Assembly: GCA_018398585.1 (NCBI GenBank)
Contig: JAGTTD010000008.1
Coordinates: forward strand, 23,273,172 to 23,337,171
DNA: 64,000 nt
Direction of reading: 5' to 3'
Source: Simmondsia chinensis
Taxonomy: Eukaryota > Streptophyta > Magnoliopsida > Caryophyllales > Simmondsiaceae
Positions 23,101-34,789 of this stretch are shown here, in pieces. A program made the position numbers and the translations under genes. Below the pieces are notes generated by a model that had not been told where the DNA came from, ran no database searches, and saw only the letters and a program-made list of their open reading frames with translations. Every line of letters starts with the position of its first letter. Within the stretch, counting starts at the first letter, position 1.

Positions 23101-23750
23101 ATCCTGGATGAATTACAAAGCATGGTTGGTTCAACTTCCCTTGAGGAGGGTCCTTCACCCTTTAGAGAAAGAAGAATATTCTTCGAGCTGGGAAACCTTC
23201 ACCATGGGTCCCATTTTTGCTCCAATTTGAGAGGTTCTAGGTCTGTTAGAAATCTTCTCCAATACACTGGATTCTTCCCATTGAAGGTCCTTTATCTAAG
23301 GTCAAAATGTGAGGGCACGATGCATCTGCAAACCGATAGCACCTTTCAAAAGCTAGACTTTCCCCCCAAGCACAATGTCGAATTGTTAGGTGACTAATGC
23401 ATCATCTTAAGCCAAGGTGGGAATCCTTTTGGGTTCCTTGAGGCCATTAAGCTCTGAATGGTGTAACCTAAGTACGATTTCTCCACTATTAATGCTCTCA
23501 CATGTTTTCAAAATACCAATTATAATGCTCTTGTCCTCCCAAGATGATTCCTTGTGATCACCCTTTAGGATATTGCCATTGTAATTGGTCTTTCTCCATT
23601 TGGCTTTGAGTTATCCCTGAATACCTTTATCCTAAAGAAGGCCCAACCCTTTTTGTTTTCTTGTTCTTTACATTTCGGCCACTAGTCAGTTGTGAGATGC
23701 TTTTATTAGAATTTTCAAGGCAATGATCTGCCATCTAAAGAAGATGAAAT
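23100..23750 (+). pseudogene. Degenerate plant mobile domain (aminotransferase-like) remnant
   Basis: In the plus frame, 23,491-23,619 reads TINALTCFQNTNYNALVLPR, stop, FLVITL, stop, DIAIVIGLSPFGFE. This fits the plant mobile domain signature, in which a 'FW...TNTF.(F/L)P.G...TL.D(V/I)A...GL...G' pattern is conserved. The TAG stop sits where the family has Trp, consistent with a TGG to TAG change. The 5' frame (23,122-23,397) is open for 91 codons and may encode the upstream part. Such genes are often carried by or derived from transposons. The copy is dead. Confidence 0.4.
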
Positions 23751-25116
23751 TGCTTTCTACTTTTTCTAGTTGAACATGGTCTCTTTGTTTAATTCCTCTA
23801 AGGCTGTTTTACATTCCGTAAAAATGGTGGCCATCAACATGATTGGCAGTGATGTTTGTTTCCTCCTTGGCCCATTACCCTTTCCTCGGATTTATGGTTG
23901 CCTATAGGATATTATAGCTAACGACTACACCATCCCAACAAGGGGGCCACTCTAGTCTGTTCAGTTGTGGGCTTCATCATATTTTCCCTCTCTTTTTCTT
24001 CGAGGGTCATTCGTCGTCTTAGAAAATCTTGTTATTAGGAAATACATCAAAAATAAATCTCTTAAATTAATTACAGAAGAGCAGTGAAACATTTTAGAAC
24101 TCATAATTCTAAATCGAAGGACCTTTAATGTAATACATCCATGATGGCATAGCATATCGAAACATAAAAAACAATAAATTAATGCGTTGATAAAAATACA
24201 AAAGTTAAAGAAAAGCTTAAAAGATAAAAATTAGGAATGTCTAAAATGAAGACCTCCAATGGCAGTCGGGAAGAACAAATACGACCGTGAGACCTTCTCT
24301 GCAATGTCCTCTTGACTATCTGGAGTATGTGCTCTAAAAATATTTTCCTAAGCAAACTTTTTAAAAATAAAATTTTTCATTTTTTATCTATCTAAAAAAG
24401 GAATTGTTTTAAAAAATTTTGGGATGCTTAATTAACCTTTCAAGAACCCTATTTATAACAAGCCATGGGAAAGAACTAACAATATAACGTTGATGTGGGA
24501 TGCTGTTAAAGAATTCAAAAAACGTGTTTTTGAACCAACAAAAATGATGTTGTCTCATTAAAAAGAATATCCCACCGCATGTCGCATAAGACATGACATG
24601 GTAGAATTCCATTCATCGTGTTCCATTAACATAGATTGCCAAAGCAGCACTGTAGCGCGTGACTCGTTCCAGTTTGCTATTGGTCCACACCTTTAGGTGT
24701 GGATAGTGACTCGGCCACCCAACACGCGTCACATGTTATGCGCTAGTTGGCCCAAGGAATAGGGCATGGATCACCTCTTGCCAGCTTGCTAGTCACGCAT
24801 TTTTCCTTTTTTGTTTTATAAATTTAAACATGTCCATAATCATCATTATGTATTTTGTTCAAGAAAATAAATTTATTCATCACATGAATAAATAATTCAA
24901 CTCATAAAATCATCTTAAATATTTTCAACTGGTGTATTATTAGAGGCTGGCTAAGGAACCTTAGTGACAATTGAATTTCAACTCCAAAATGGTCAAATCT
25001 GATTATCATCTCATGATAATATTTGTTGACCATTTAATAATATTTAATTTCACTAAATAAATATTATTACACTCTACAATTAAATATAGTTATTCAATAA
25101 TTTGCAAATTAATATT
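23751..25116. other. No gene recognised
   Basis: AT-rich DNA with a small GC-richer island at 24,640-24,790 that includes a perfect 7-bp stem hairpin (24,685-24,702). No coding or element signal is convincing. Confidence 0.35.
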
Positions 25117-25121
25117 ATATT

Positions 25122-26439
25122 TGTTAGCCTTAAAAGCCATTTATATTGTAATTTTGATGATAACAATCATTTGTTGAGTTATTTTGTTTAAATTGTTCTA
25201 ATCTTGTGCTAAAGTGACTCATAAAAAGCTACGAAAAATCAAGGCTAATCATGTTGAGGCCAAGCGTTCCAAGATGATGGATCAATTGAGTCAAATCTCA
25301 ATATCGATAGGTGATGCTCCAATAAAAATGATTTTGAAATTTGATTTCCAAATATTATTTATAAATTACTCAAGTCAAATTCCAGCCAAACTAGTTTGTC
25401 AATAAAAGTATTTTTGAAATTGGTATTATTGAAAGCATGCCCAATAATATCTAGATCAAATTTAAATAGGATGATATTTTAGCTCGATTGAATCAGTCAA
25501 CCATTCAAATGATCAAGGCAAACATTGATGTTAATTGAAAAAATTAAGCTGGTATGGTAATCAATCAATCAAGCTAAATGGTGAAAAATATTCAAAATCC
25601 ATAAAGGCATGCTGAGTGTCGACACGTAGAAGGGGATATATCGGCACATAGACATACAGTAGCCATCGAGAGCGGTTGTGTGTCGACACACAACCCCTGT
25701 GTGTTGACATATAGACCAGAAAAGGCACCAAACTACTGTTTTTGATTTGATTTCTTTTCTAATCGTTTTCCTAACATTTTGAACGTCCTTTAGGCCCTCA
25801 TTTGCCTAAACATAGGACTTGAATGCTTTGGCTTTTAACATCAAATTCTCTTTCAACATTTTTTGATTAAAAGCCCCTTTTCTTTTATGCTTTAATGTTT
25901 TAATTTTTAATTTCTTTTAAAGTTTTTTTGAGCATCACTAGTTCATTTTATTGTTGAACATTGAGCTTAATTGGTATATTCTTAGCTTTGGCTAGGCTTG
26001 ATCAATTGCCAATTCATTCTCAAAAGAGTAAAGAATTTTAGCTTTTTAATTATTTCATTGCTTTATTTCATTTTTATTGTAAAGGTTGGATCCTAAGCCT
26101 ACTGTTACAAGAGGGTCAGTTACAAAGGTCGGGTCTTAAGCCTACGTACAAAAAGACCGGTTGTAAAGGTTGGATCTTGAGCCTAGTTTTAAAAAAGATC
26201 ATCAAACTTAATTAAAGGCTCACGCGACAAAGAGGAGTCATTGGAGGAGTGGACTAGCTTCTGGGTGGGAAGTGAACCACTATAAAATTCCTTGTGCATT
26301 ATTTTTCTTGCCTTTAATCTTATATTTCATATTTATTGTTTAGCTTTCAATTTATTTTTCGGTTGTTAAAGTTCAATTTTTCATTTTGTCACGAAAGAAT
26401 CTAATTCTCGCCCCTCTTAGGTTGCTATTTGGGCATTCA
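25122..26439 (+). repeat. 5' LTR of Copia copy B (1,318 bp)
   Basis: Starts TGTTAGCCTTAAAAGCC and ends GGGCATTCA. Shorter than its partner by about 110 bp, mainly because part of the region after 25,260 is missing. It carries GTGTCGACACG at about 25,617 and TGTGTGTCGACACACA at about 25,678, and the three GGTTGGATC-type repeats at about 26,080-26,185. Confidence 0.93.
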
Positions 26440-26454
26440 ATTGATATTAGAGCT
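26440..26454 (+). other. Primer binding site, Copia copy B
   Basis: TTGATATTAGAGC (26,441-26,453) begins two bases after the LTR end. It is a decayed version of TGGTATCAGAGC, the initiator-Met tRNA site. Confidence 0.75.
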
Positions 26455-26497
26455 AGTACTATTTTCTTTTATGGTCTAACTTCCTTAGAATGATCCT

Positions 26498-28240
26498 ATG
26501 GCAACATTCAGTCCTATCTTGGCCGAGGGTCATTTCCCCAACAAGCCTCACCTTTTTGATGGGGAAAAGTTTCCATTATCGCAAGCTTCGAATGAGACTT
26601 TATATTACCTCTATTGATTTTGATTTATTGCTTATAACTAAAAATGGTGATTATGTACCTTCAAAGGAACAAGGAGAGAAAACTATTGAGAAAGAGGAAA
26701 TTGAGCTTATGCAATATGATGAAGAAAAACTTGCAAAAATGCAAAGGCCCATTATCAACTATTGTGTGCTATTGCCCCAAATGTCTTTAATCGAGATTCG
26801 GGTTTTCAATCGGCAAAGAAAATTTGGGACAAGCTCGATGTCATTATGAAGGTACGGATTAGGTAAAGTTGTTAAAGATTAACATGTTTGCAAAGATATT
26901 ATGAACTTTTTAAAAATGAAATAGGAGGAATCAATAAAAGAAATGTAAACTAGATTTTTCGACATTACTAACAAACTCCAAGCTCTAAGAAAAATATATT
27001 TGAATGAGGAGCAAGTTAGTAAAATCTTTAGATGTCTACCTATTTCTTTAGAAGGCAAGATTACCGCTACTGGAGAAGCTCATAATCACTCCACATATAA
27101 ACTTGTTCAACTAACTGGCAACCTCATGACCCATAAAATTGATAGGGAACAGTTTAAGGAAGAAGGGAAAAAATAAAAGCAAAGATAGAGAATTTAAATC
27201 ATCTCTACGTGATGACAATGATGAAAGTGATGATGAAGTTGTTATGCTGGCGGAAATGTTTTACAAACATCTTGAAAAGAAAAATTTTAAGAAAAATTGT
27301 AAAAAAGGTTCATTATCCACCAAAGATGAACCAACTTGCTATGAGTGTGTAGAAATCGGACATCTCAAAAGCGATTGTCCCAAGCCGAAACACAAGAAGT
27401 CCTTCAACAAATTCAAAAAGAAGGACAAGAAGGAGGAAAGGAATAAAGCATTTGGGCCTTGGGAATATAGCAATGATGACTCCGAATAAGAAAGGGAAGA
27501 TGAAATGGTCAACTTTTGTCTTATGGCCATTGATGATGATAGCATTGTAGAAGATGAGGTAACCGATCTATCCTATGATGAACTTCTTCTTGGATTTCAT
27601 GGCTTGTATGAGAAGTATAAAATTTTGAAAAGCCGAAACAATGCTTTCATAAAGGAACTTGAAAAAAAGGGGTTTAGAAAAGGAGTTAAAACAACATCTA
27701 TTGCTTGCACTTGAAAATGAATCACTAAATAAAAGGAACAAGTCTTTAAATGATGAAATCATAAAACTAACCAATCAAAAACAATCCTTGGAAAAAAAGC
27801 TTCATTCACATGAAAACAAACAAGGAAAGTCCAACGAAGATGATTCATTATTGAAAAAAAATGAGGCTTTGAAAGAAATAGTAGATGAACTCTCCAAAAT
27901 CTCAAACGAATTTTTCAAAGGACAAGAAACACTTGAGAAAATTCTCTCCTCTCAAAACCAGTTTACAAAAAAGAAGGAATTTATTACAATGGAAACATTC
28001 AAAAAAAAATTTGAATCTTTTTTTTTACCAACCCTCCTCACCTCCAACAAACTCATTAAGATGTCACTATTGTGGTGACCATGGCATGTCGTGCACCAAT
28101 GTCCTTTTAAGAGGAATTTGAAAAAGAAAAAAATAGTTTGGGTCCCAAAAGGATCTAGCCCAACGCAAACCACAAAGGACCCAAGAGAGTTTGAATACCT
28201 AAAAGCATTTGAATTGGGATAGGCATGTATGAAAATCGGA
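26498..28240 (+). pseudogene. gag: Copia gag, copy B
   Basis: The start ATG is at 26,498 (MATFSPILAEGH). The capsid-like region has a frameshift near 26,580 and then reads LYITSIDFDLLLITKNGDYV. The zinc knuckle at 27,337-27,378 is intact (CYECVEIGHLKSDC, C-x2-C-x4-H-x4-C) and followed by a Lys-rich tail. The frame 27,659-28,078 is a long Lys/Glu/Asn coiled coil (ENESLNKRNKSLNDEIIKL). A second Cys/His motif (CHYCGDHG) lies at about 28,060. An acidic SDDEVVMLAEMFYKHLEKK block before the knuckle is shared with copy A. Confidence 0.82.
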
Positions 28241-28249
28241 AGCAAAAAC

Positions 28250-29230
28250 TAAAAGTGGTACTTGGATAGTGATTGCTCAAGACCCATAACCAGAGATAAA
28301 TCCAAGTTCACTTAAATCATACCAAGAAAAGGAAATCTTACCTTTGGCGACAACAAGAAAGGAAAAATCATCAGTATTGGTAACATGGCTTCCAACTGTT
28401 TTCCTTGCATTGAAGTTGTCTTACTTGTCGAAGGCCTTAAGCATAATCCTCTAAGCGTTAGTCAATTATGGGATAAAGGCTATTGCATGAATTTTGAGTC
28501 ATCTAAATGCATAGTTAAGCATGCTAAAACAAATAAATTTTTGCTTGTTTGTCTTCGATGTGAAGATGTCAATATGATTGATCTTAATTGTGTAGATTCA
28601 TTAAAATGCTTTAGTGCCTTGGATGAAAATGATCCTTGGATTTGGCATGGAAGATATGGACAAGCTAGCATGAACTCAATTTCAAAACTTTGTAAAAATT
28701 ATCTTGTTAGAGGATTACAAAAAATAAAATTTGAAACAGATAATATTTGTGACGCATGTCAATATAGCAAACAAACTAGATCTTCATTCAAATCTAAAAA
28801 TATAGTTTCAACATAAAGGCATTTTGAACTCTTACATATAGATTTGTTTGGTCTTAGTTGTCATTTAAGGCTCGGTGGAAAGCAATATGGACTTGTTATT
28901 GTTGATGATTACTCTCGCCTTGCTTGGCGCATTTGACAAATTTAAAAAATTTGGAAAAAAGGTGCTAAATGAAAATGATTTGAAAATCATTTTGATTAGA
29001 GATGATCATGGAAGGGAATTTGAAAATGAAGATTTTGAGAATTATTATGATTACATTGGAATCAACCATAATTTTTTTGCACCTAGAACTCCTTATCGAA
29101 ATGGGTTGAAAGGAAAAAATAGAACTCTTAAAGAGATGAAAAAACCAAGCTTTGAGAAAATAATTTGTTGAAATCTTTTTGGGCTGAACCCCTAACACCG
29201 CTTGTGACATTGTAAACTGAGCTTTAATAA
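28250..29230 (+). pseudogene. pol: Copia protease and integrase remnants, copy B
   Basis: The protease active site reads LDSDCSRPITRDKSKF at about 28,262, with Asp instead of Gly after DS. The GAG-pre-integrase/HHCC region is open at 28,385-28,816: GLKHNPLSVSQLWDKGY, WIWHGRYGQASMNSISKL, then CDACQYSKQ. The core starts LHIDLFGLSCH (28,835). The second Asp region reads IRDDHGREFENEDF. At the catalytic Glu position the sequence is NGLKGKNRTLKEM, with Lys-Gly where Val-Glu is expected, so the DDE triad is broken. Confidence 0.78.
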
Positions 29231-29480
29231 GGCCTATTCTAAAGAAAACACCTTACGAACTTTATAAAGGCAGAAAACCAAGTATTGTAGATTTCAAACC
29301 TTTTGGGTGCAAATGCTTCAATCAATAGTGGAAAAACAAACCTTGATAAATTTGATCCATGAGTGGATGAAGGTTTTTTTATTGGATATTCTCTAATTAG
29401 CAAAATATATAGAGTCTATAATAAAAAGACAAAGGTTGTAGAAGAGTCTATGCATGTAGTTTTTTGATTAAGCTAATGTC

Positions 29481-31275
29481 TTGACCTCTAGAATTCCTTG
29501 TGATGATGATGATATAGTGATCAAACAAACAAATATCACACCTCATTCGAGGAGTAAAGAAAAGGATAAACTCAAAGCTCTAACGGATGAACCAAAAGGA
29601 AATGAGAAAAATGTAGAATCCAAAGAGAAAGACTTGCCACGAGATTGGAAATTTTTAAAGGATGGCCAAATAAGTCAAATCATTTGTGATCCCTCCTAAG
29701 GTGCAAGAACGCAGCATGCAGTGGCTAAATATTGTCTTTTAGCTGCATTCATTACTCTTGAAGAAGAACATAGAAGAAGCTCTAAATGATGCAAATTAGA
29801 TCATGAAAGTGAAAGAAGAGCTAAATCAATCCAATAGAAATAATGTATGAGAACTTTTGGATAGAACAGGAGATCATTAAGTCATTGGTACCAAGTTGGT
29901 CTACCACAACAAGAAAGACGAAAAATGTAACATGGTTAGAAACAAGGCAAAGTTAGTAGCTAAAAGCTATAACTAGAGGAATGTACTGACTATGAGGAAA
30001 CCCTTGTACTTATTGCAAGATTAGAAGCTATTAGAGTCTTGTGTATATTTTTTTCATTTACAAATTTCAAACTTTTCAAATGTATGTAAATAGTGCATTT
30101 TAAAATGGTTTTATTTAAGAAGAGGTTTATGTTGAACATCCACCCGAATTTGAGAAATGGAAAAATTCCAACCATTTTTTTTAAACTCAAAAACGCTCTC
30201 TATGGATTAAAACAAGCTCCTATAGCTTGGTATGAGAGATTGAGTTCTTTTCCAATGCAAAATTGATTTTCAAGAGGAATGGTTGACAGCATACCTTTTA
30301 TCAAACACTCTACAAGTGATATTCTCCTCGTGCAAATTTATGTTGAGGATATAGTGTTTGGTGCTACTAATCCATCTCTTTGTGAAGAATTTGCAAGTCT
30401 TATAAGTAGGGAATTCATAATGAGTATGATAGTAGATCTCAACTACTTCCTTGGATTACAAATCAAGCAAGACAAGGAAGGTATTTCCATCAACCAAGCC
30501 AAGTACATCACGAAAATGCTTAAGAAGTTTAGCATGAAAAATTCCAGGGCAATTGCAACCCCAATGAGCTCAACACTCAAGCTAGACATGGATGATAAAG
30601 GTAAAAAGGTGTACCAAAAGCTATATAGAGGTATAATTAGATCCTTTCTTTACCTTACTGCTGGTAGACCCGATATTTTGTTTAGTGTGTGCTTATGTGT
30701 AAGATTTCAAGCACGTCCTAAGAAATCTTGTTTATGTACCGTAATACGAAGTTTTTGATACCTAGTCTGTACTCCTACCCTAGGCTTATTCTACCCTAAG
30801 TATGATTTTTTTGATTTAATTGGATATAGTGATGCGAATTTTGCCGGATGCAAAGTGGACCGGAAATTAACTAGTGGTACTTGTCAATTCCTTGGTCATG
30901 CTTTGGTGTCATTGTTTAGGGAAAAGCAAAATTCCTTTTCTTTATCCATTGCTGAGGCCAAATATGTTGCACATGGAGGTTGTTGCGCTCAAATATTGTG
31001 GTTAATGCATCAATTAAATGAGCATGGCATTCATATTACCATGCCCACATCATGTATGATAACACTAGTGCTATATGTTTGACTGCAAACCCAGCTTAAC
31101 ATTTTAGAACAAAGCATACTGATGTTACACATCATTTCATTTGTGATCATGTGCTTAAAGGGGATGTCATTGTGAAATTTGTCCACACAAGTGATCAATT
31201 GGTGGACATTTTTACCAAACATTTAGGTGAAGAAATCTTTTATAATATCAGAACTAGAATTGGATGTGCAATTTG
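29481..31275 (+). pseudogene. pol: Copia reverse transcriptase and RNase H, copy B
   Basis: The N-terminal RT linker (KDLPRDWKFLKD, about 29,630) matches copy A. The best-kept frame, 30,279-30,758, contains the catalytic box as YVEDIVFGATNPSLCEEF (YVDD changed to YVED), then LNYFLGLQIKQDKEGISINQ and AGRPDILFSVCLC. RNase H follows at 30,830-31,220 (KLTSGTCQFLGHALVS, then SIAEAKYVAHGGCCAQILWL). Several stops and frameshifts make it inactive. Confidence 0.87.
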
Positions 31276-32111
31276 ACTACTTGACATTGATTAATTGCAT
31301 CATTGATTAGCGTTCAACATTAAGTTTCAGTGCTCCACCAAAAAAAGGCTCCAATGGACCAAGCATTCTTATCAAATTCATTGACATACGATATTGGACT
31401 ATTTATTAAAAAATGAAGTATTTAAAAAAAAAAAAAATCATGCGCACACAATAAATCAGAGTCTTGCTCTGTTTTTTGTGTGTTGGCACACAGGCTTACA
31501 GAGAGCGACAATACTTGTTTGTGTGTTGACACACAGGGAGCCTACATGGGTCTGCATCACCCTGTTGCTCTTGACTTCCTTTTACCTACTTTCTTCCCCA
31601 TCTGTACATCCACACTCCTTCAAACCTAAACCTCTCTTTCATCAAATATTTTCAAAACAAATCCATAATCATCATTTTTCTTCAAATTTCTTTCAAATTT
31701 TCACCCAAAATCAAGTTTTTATCAACATTTTAACAACAAAACCTCGGATTTTGGTCAAAAGTTTATCTTGATAACAAATCCTAACTCCAAAACAAGCAAT
31801 CAAATTTTTTCCTGAATTTGTTTGTTTTTCTTCACTTTTCTTGATTTTCTAAGTCAAATATAATCTATTTTTACAAATCTATAATTTTCTTGAACAATCT
31901 CTGACAAATCGAAAAATTTGACCTCTTTCTCTCAGACCCTAACTCTAACCGCAAAATTTTACTCAAAGTTCTTCATACTTTAAGTCATGGGTAGTACAAA
32001 GAGGTCTGAAGCTCCCACAAACAAGAAGTCCAGAAATTATGAATGTGCTTCTTCTTCTCACGGTCCTAGCTCGGTAAATTCCATTAACTCCTGCCTCAAA
32101 AGCAAGTGTTG

Positions 32112-32922
32112 CACTACAAGAAAACTAGACATTAACGACCAAAAATAACGACTAGGTTCTTTTGTAGTTATTAAAAATGTCAATGCAGTGCCTGGTTGGG
32201 ACGGGATTAAAAAATTATTGTTAAAGGGGGGTATATTATGGGTTTATAACGATGAGCACTAAATATGGTTGTTAAACTCTAATGAATTTGCTAATTTACT
32301 ATTGCTTTAGACAACAACTAGTAAACCCATCTTAAATGGTAGGACACTAATTTCCTATTTTTAATGTTAATTAATATAAGTTTTTTCGAAAAAAAGCACT
32401 AATTTCGATTAAATAAAAAACAAAAAGAAAATCCCACCAATGACTATCATCTTGCCGCCTCTTTCTTCCAAAAGCTCGAAATCCTAACCCCTTGTTTGGC
32501 AACAGGGTGAACGAGAGTAAAGGGAGGTCAGGGTAATGGGGATAAATTCTTAACCTTGTTTGGAAAATTTTTTTAAAGGTAATGGAGGGTAATCGGAGGT
32601 AAAAACTTACCCCCCATTACCCTCCATTTCCCCCCTTTACTCTTATTTTCGTTGACCCCCAATTTGGGGGTAATGGGGGTTGGTTAAAAAATTGTGCCAT
32701 CGTTATTGATGTAGCTTTTAACAATGGACGAAGTATACTATCATAAATACTTTTTTATGACAATATTCTTCATTTTTCGTTCATCCTAATAACTATTAAC
32801 GTTGAAAGCAATTACATCTCTGGATGACATGAAGTTTTCCCCGTCGTTAATAGTATTAACCCTATAAATCAAGCTTTTAAGGATGAGAATCACTGTTGTT
32901 AATGGCCCTTTTGCTTGTAGTG
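32112..32922 (+). mobile_element. Non-autonomous CACTA (En/Spm) DNA transposon, 811 bp
   Basis: Terminal inverted repeats are CACTACAAGAAAA at the left and, read inward from the right, CACTACAAGCAAAA. The 3-bp target duplication is TTG/TTA (32,109-32,111 and 32,923-32,925, one mismatch). The uninterrupted sequence in copy A (AAGTGTTATTTGGT at about 15,368) is the empty site. Subterminal ATTAACGAC and GTTAATGG motifs repeat in both ends. There is no coding capacity. A G/C-skewed fold-back lies inside at about 32,570-32,640. Confidence 0.9.
32570..32640. repeat. Fold-back inside the CACTA element
   Basis: GGTAATGGAGGGTAATCGG on one side and CCCCATTACCCTCCATTTCC on the other can pair across AGGTAAAAACTTACC. 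Further GGGTAATGGGG sequences lie at 32,535 and 32,660. The region from about 32,490 to 32,690 may be a small nested inverted-repeat element, but I cannot fix its ends. Confidence 0.5.
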
Positions 32923-33186
32923 TTATTTGGTAGATTTGTAGATTGGACTTGGGTTAGGAGAAACAACTTGAGGGAATTGTCTGAATCGTTTGAAGGAGTA
33001 GGTCAATATGAAATTTGTTGTATAAAGGAACTGGTATACTCTGATTTAGTACGTGAATTTTATTTTAACCTCAAAATTTTTAGAACTACTCTAGAGTTAT
33101 CCAAAAAAGTTCTAGGCCAAGTAATCAAAATTAATGCATCTTATATAAATGAATTACTTGGTTTTGTTTTTGAAGAAGAGGGTAAT

Positions 33187-33815
33187 TGTTATGATCCAAG
33201 AATTTGAGGTTTGGGGTTGTGTAATGTTACAAGGCTGAGTTAAGGCTGCTATGTTGATTTCGTTGCCGAGCTAAAGGTTCTGCTGCAGATTTGTGAGGGC
33301 TGCTGTTAGTTACTGCTGCTGTTAGTTGTTATTGGTGTCAATTGTTGGTTAGTTTGATTAGTTAGTCAATAATGCATGTGTTTAGTAGCTATATTGGTTG
33401 TTGCATTGCATTGTAACAAGCTGTTAGTTCAAGCTATGTAAGTCACTGCAGTAGCAAGTGTCGGTTAGTGACAGTTCAGGCATGAGTGCTGTTAGGAGTG
33501 GTGTTTTGGCACCAAATAGGATTTAAATGTTAGTTAAGCTTTAGTTCTAGATATTTCTAGATGTTTCCTAAGATGGTTAGTCCTTGTGTGGCTAGATACA
33601 ATGTATTAGCTCATATCTTGTAAGTAGTATAAATAGGAGGTCCTAGCTTGTAATCAATAACTTTTGATGAATGAATTGATATCTTTTGATATTTCTCTCT
33701 ACTTCTCATCTCCTTTCCCTTCTTTCTCATCTAAACTCTATATTCTTTTCTCATCTCATACTCTCTCTATCCCAACCAAGGTTAAGGCTCAAGAGGAGTC
33801 TTTGGAACCTTAACA
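33187..33815 (+). mobile_element. Solo LTR, probably Gypsy-type, 629 bp
   Basis: Starts TGTTATGATCC and ends GGAACCTTAACA. The flanks are GTAAT (33,182-33,186) and ATAAT (33,816-33,820), a 5-bp duplication with one mismatch. Copy A shows uninterrupted sequence at the matching site. A TATA box (GTATAAATAGG, about 33,627) sits before a pyrimidine-rich leader. The ending AAGGCTCAAGA..TTAACA resembles the LTR ends of Gypsy element C (GTTAAGCTCAAGA..TTTAACA). Confidence 0.82.
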
Positions 33816-34789
33816 ATAATTTCTGTTTTCCCCAAGAACTCCACCAATTCTCTCTCCTTGAATCTGACTGTAACTCCTTACTTTGATAAGTTTGGGGTGA
33901 AATAACACCTTCTAGCACAAAGAAGCCTAACTCAAATGATTTAGGAGTGGTTCTTAGTTTAGCCTCTAAATTGACTTGCATGAACATCACTCCAAGATCG
34001 GGTGGCTTCGACTCGGTATCAAACTTGTATCTATTCCTTTTTTCTTGACTCATAAATGGCCAAAAAATTAATGTTGGGGATTTAGTCCTAAAATTCATGG
34101 AAAACCAGCTGCTTGGGGGGGGGGGGGGGGGTGCGGGTGCGACTTGGGGGACGACTGGGTGATTTTTTGGCCTGCACCTAGCGCACAGACGTGTGGGCGC
34201 GTGCGTCGGTGTACCGGGATGGGGTTGGTAGGGTTTTGTTCGTCGTCACCTCCACTTCCTGGTGGTGGTGTCCGCTAGTGGCCCCGGTCACTGTCGAAGG
34301 TGGAAAAAGTGAGAGAGGGTGCCTAGGCGCAGTTGTGGTGGCTGAGACGTAGGACGCTCGGGGCTTCCTTTTCCGGCAAGTCCATCACCGGTGACTAAAC
34401 CTGTGTGACTCGCCTCTCTTTGCTCGACCTTTTGGTGGTGGTCCAGTGGCCGTTTGTGGCTTAGCGGTAGCACACGACCCACTTTCTCTCTCTTGGAGAT
34501 TGGGTCTCTCCGGTTCTCTCTCTGTCCAGTTTTGGAAGCTTGGCTTGTAAGTTTCCTTAGTCCTCCTCCTCCCTGGTGTTCGCCGGTGTCTGGTGACCGT
34601 TTTTCCAAGGTCGGTTGCCGGTGGTTGTTGGCTGGTGGCGCACGGCTGCTGCCCTAGCCAAACCCTATCTTTGGGTCAATTTTGGAAAGGCTTGAAGTTG
34701 GGGATTTTTCCCCTTGCATCACACCTATCTCCTTTCTTGGCTTGGATTGGACTTTTTGAATCTTTGCTGGTTGTCTTGGCTCGTACACG

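Noticed and set aside
24685..24702. Perfect hairpin CCACACC-TTTA-GGTGTGG, considered as a terminator or small RNA
   Set aside because: It is too short and isolated. No promoter, gene or repeat context supports a function.
34288..34608. Minus-strand 106-codon frame in the GC-rich LINE leader
   Set aside because: It is a shadow frame in GC-rich untranslated DNA with no motif. The element is coded on the plus strand.
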